Shown here in pieces: positions 63,474-64,000 of a stretch of 64,000 bases of DNA (position 1 is its first letter; every line of letters starts with the position of its first letter). Made by a program: the position numbers and the translations under genes. The notes below the pieces were generated by a model. It ran no database searches. It was not told where the DNA came from and worked only from the letters and a program-made list of their open reading frames with translations. The stretch lies in contig CAJXPB010000001.1 in NCBI GenBank assembly GCA_913057905.1, positions 1,240,001 through 1,304,000 of the forward strand, in the 5' to 3' direction. Origin of the DNA: an uncultured Pseudomonadota bacterium. Lineage in GTDB: Bacteria > Myxococcota_A > Bradymonadia > Bradymonadales > Bradymonadaceae.

Positions 63474-64000
63474 TTAGTTTCCGCACTCGACCGGTCCGAC
63501 AAGTCCCTCGACGACGGTCCGACCCACTCCAACCTGCCGCGGTTTGTCCCAGCTCTGACTGAAATCACCGATGTCGGCGCGGGTGGCGATGGTGACCTTC
63601 TTGAAGCAATAACGATCCGAGTAACCGGGCACCGGAATCCCGCCGAGCGGGTCCCGGATCACGATGTCGAACCCCGAATCCGGTTCCGCCCCTTCAAACG
63701 AAGGCTTGGTCCCATTCGTAAAGAGCCCGCTCTCCTCGCCGCTGCGGGTATTGAGCACCTGGTCGAAGTTCGTCTTCTCGCCGGGGCGCTGCCTGAAGAC
63801 CAGCGGCGACCCGCCCGAGACCAGTTGCCGACGCTTCTGCATCGATGTGCCGAGCGTCTCCATGTCCATCTGCTGCATCCGATCCATGGCCCCCATCATC
63901 GAACTCGCCTTGTCGCCGAGCCGCTTTGCCATGAATTGACTCACCGCGTCGGAGAAGGCCGATGCAGTGGTGCGGACCCGGTACATCCCGGACTGCTGGA
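63474..64000 (-). CDS. Partial gene upstream of pilY1, likely pilus-related
   Basis: The 5' end is cut by the window edge and the frame is open to 64000. The visible part (about 175 residues) begins QQSGMYRVRTTASAFSDAVS and contains GDKASSMMGAMDRMQQMDME and SGFDIVIRDPLGGIPVPGYS, ending VVEGLVGPVECGN. Upstream genes in PilY1 operons are usually PilX/PilW/PilV-like pilins, which fits the position. The diagnostic hydrophobic N-terminus lies outside the window, so the name is inference. Confidence 0.6.
   Translation of the reverse strand, partial: QQSGMYRVRTTASAFSDAVSQFMAKRLGDKASSMMGAMDRMQQMDMETLGTSMQKRRQLVSGGSPLVFRQRPGEKTNFDQVLNTRSGEESGLFTNGTKPSFEGAEPDSGFDIVIRDPLGGIPVPGYSDRYCFKKVTIATRADIGDFSQSWDKPRQVGVGRTVVEGLVGPVECGN

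Noticed and set aside
1..64000. CRISPR array, prophage, transposon or defence island
   Set aside because: No spaced direct repeats, transposase, integrase, terminal repeats or recognised defence genes. Codon use is even across the window.

Overview
The window is high-GC, densely coded DNA with acidic proteins, many Asp/Glu-rich exported lipoproteins, a PilY1-type pilus tip protein, a cbb3 oxidase with fused CcoN and CcoO, and peptidoglycan glycosyltransferases carrying AsmA-like N-terminal regions. Together these suggest a Gram-negative, aerobic to microaerobic, probably salt-adapted bacterium of the Myxococcota/Bradymonadia type (old Deltaproteobacteria). That assignment is inference: no rRNA or other phylogenetic marker is present. 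I saw no tRNA, rRNA, CRISPR array, insertion sequence, prophage or integrase, so this reads as ordinary chromosome.

Layout. 1-9.4 kb: the end of an unknown gene, a malic enzyme-phosphotransacetylase fusion (maeB), then a TetR regulator and a three-gene RND efflux operon (outer-membrane lipoprotein, fusion protein, pump). The regulator and the operon share a near-identical 20-bp upstream element. 9.3-19 kb: an alpha/beta hydrolase, exported lipoproteins, a thiol peroxidase with a single cysteine, transketolase, and a flavoprotein next to a MiaE-like tRNA hydroxylase. 19-27 kb: a BCCT osmolyte transporter, two Hsp20 chaperones, thymidine phosphorylase, an HSDL2-like SDR, an AsmA-like/GT51 transglycosylase and ClpP. 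27-38 kb: acyl-CoA metabolism (fadJ-fadI, an acyl-CoA carboxylase beta subunit, HMG-CoA lyase, an enoyl-CoA hydratase), GTP cyclohydrolase II and a Fic-fold protein with a broken active-site motif. 38-45 kb: an XPB/Ssl2-type helicase-associated protein preceded by a small protein resembling its C-terminal module, a dicarboxylate/glutamate symporter, the second AsmA-like/GT51 protein and an SDR. 45-54 kb: a complete cbb3 oxidase cluster (ccoNO-ccoQ-ccoP-ccoG-ccoH-ccoI-ccoS) with a divergent TauE/SafE-like membrane protein. 54-64 kb: two uncharacterised genes (one DUF2804), a SpoIID/LytB-domain protein with a lipoprotein, and a PilY1-like gene with the end of an upstream pilus gene.

How the genes work together. 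The cbb3 block encodes the oxidase, its copper loading (CcoI, possibly the TauE/SafE protein) and assembly factors (CcoG, CcoH, CcoS). FadJ/FadI, the carboxylase, HMG-CoA lyase and the hydratase point to fatty-acid and leucine-type acyl-CoA breakdown feeding acetyl-CoA to respiration. The BCCT carrier and acidic proteins fit salt adaptation. Most small genes start at good Shine-Dalgarno sites or ATGA overlaps, which fixed many starts.

I did not find a clearly new multi-gene system. The best leads are the two AsmA-like/GT51 fusions, the Fic-fold protein whose catalytic His is Phe, the small stand-alone copy of the helicase-associated C-terminal module, the shared TetR/RND operator, and the single-heme CcoP beside a fused CcoNO.
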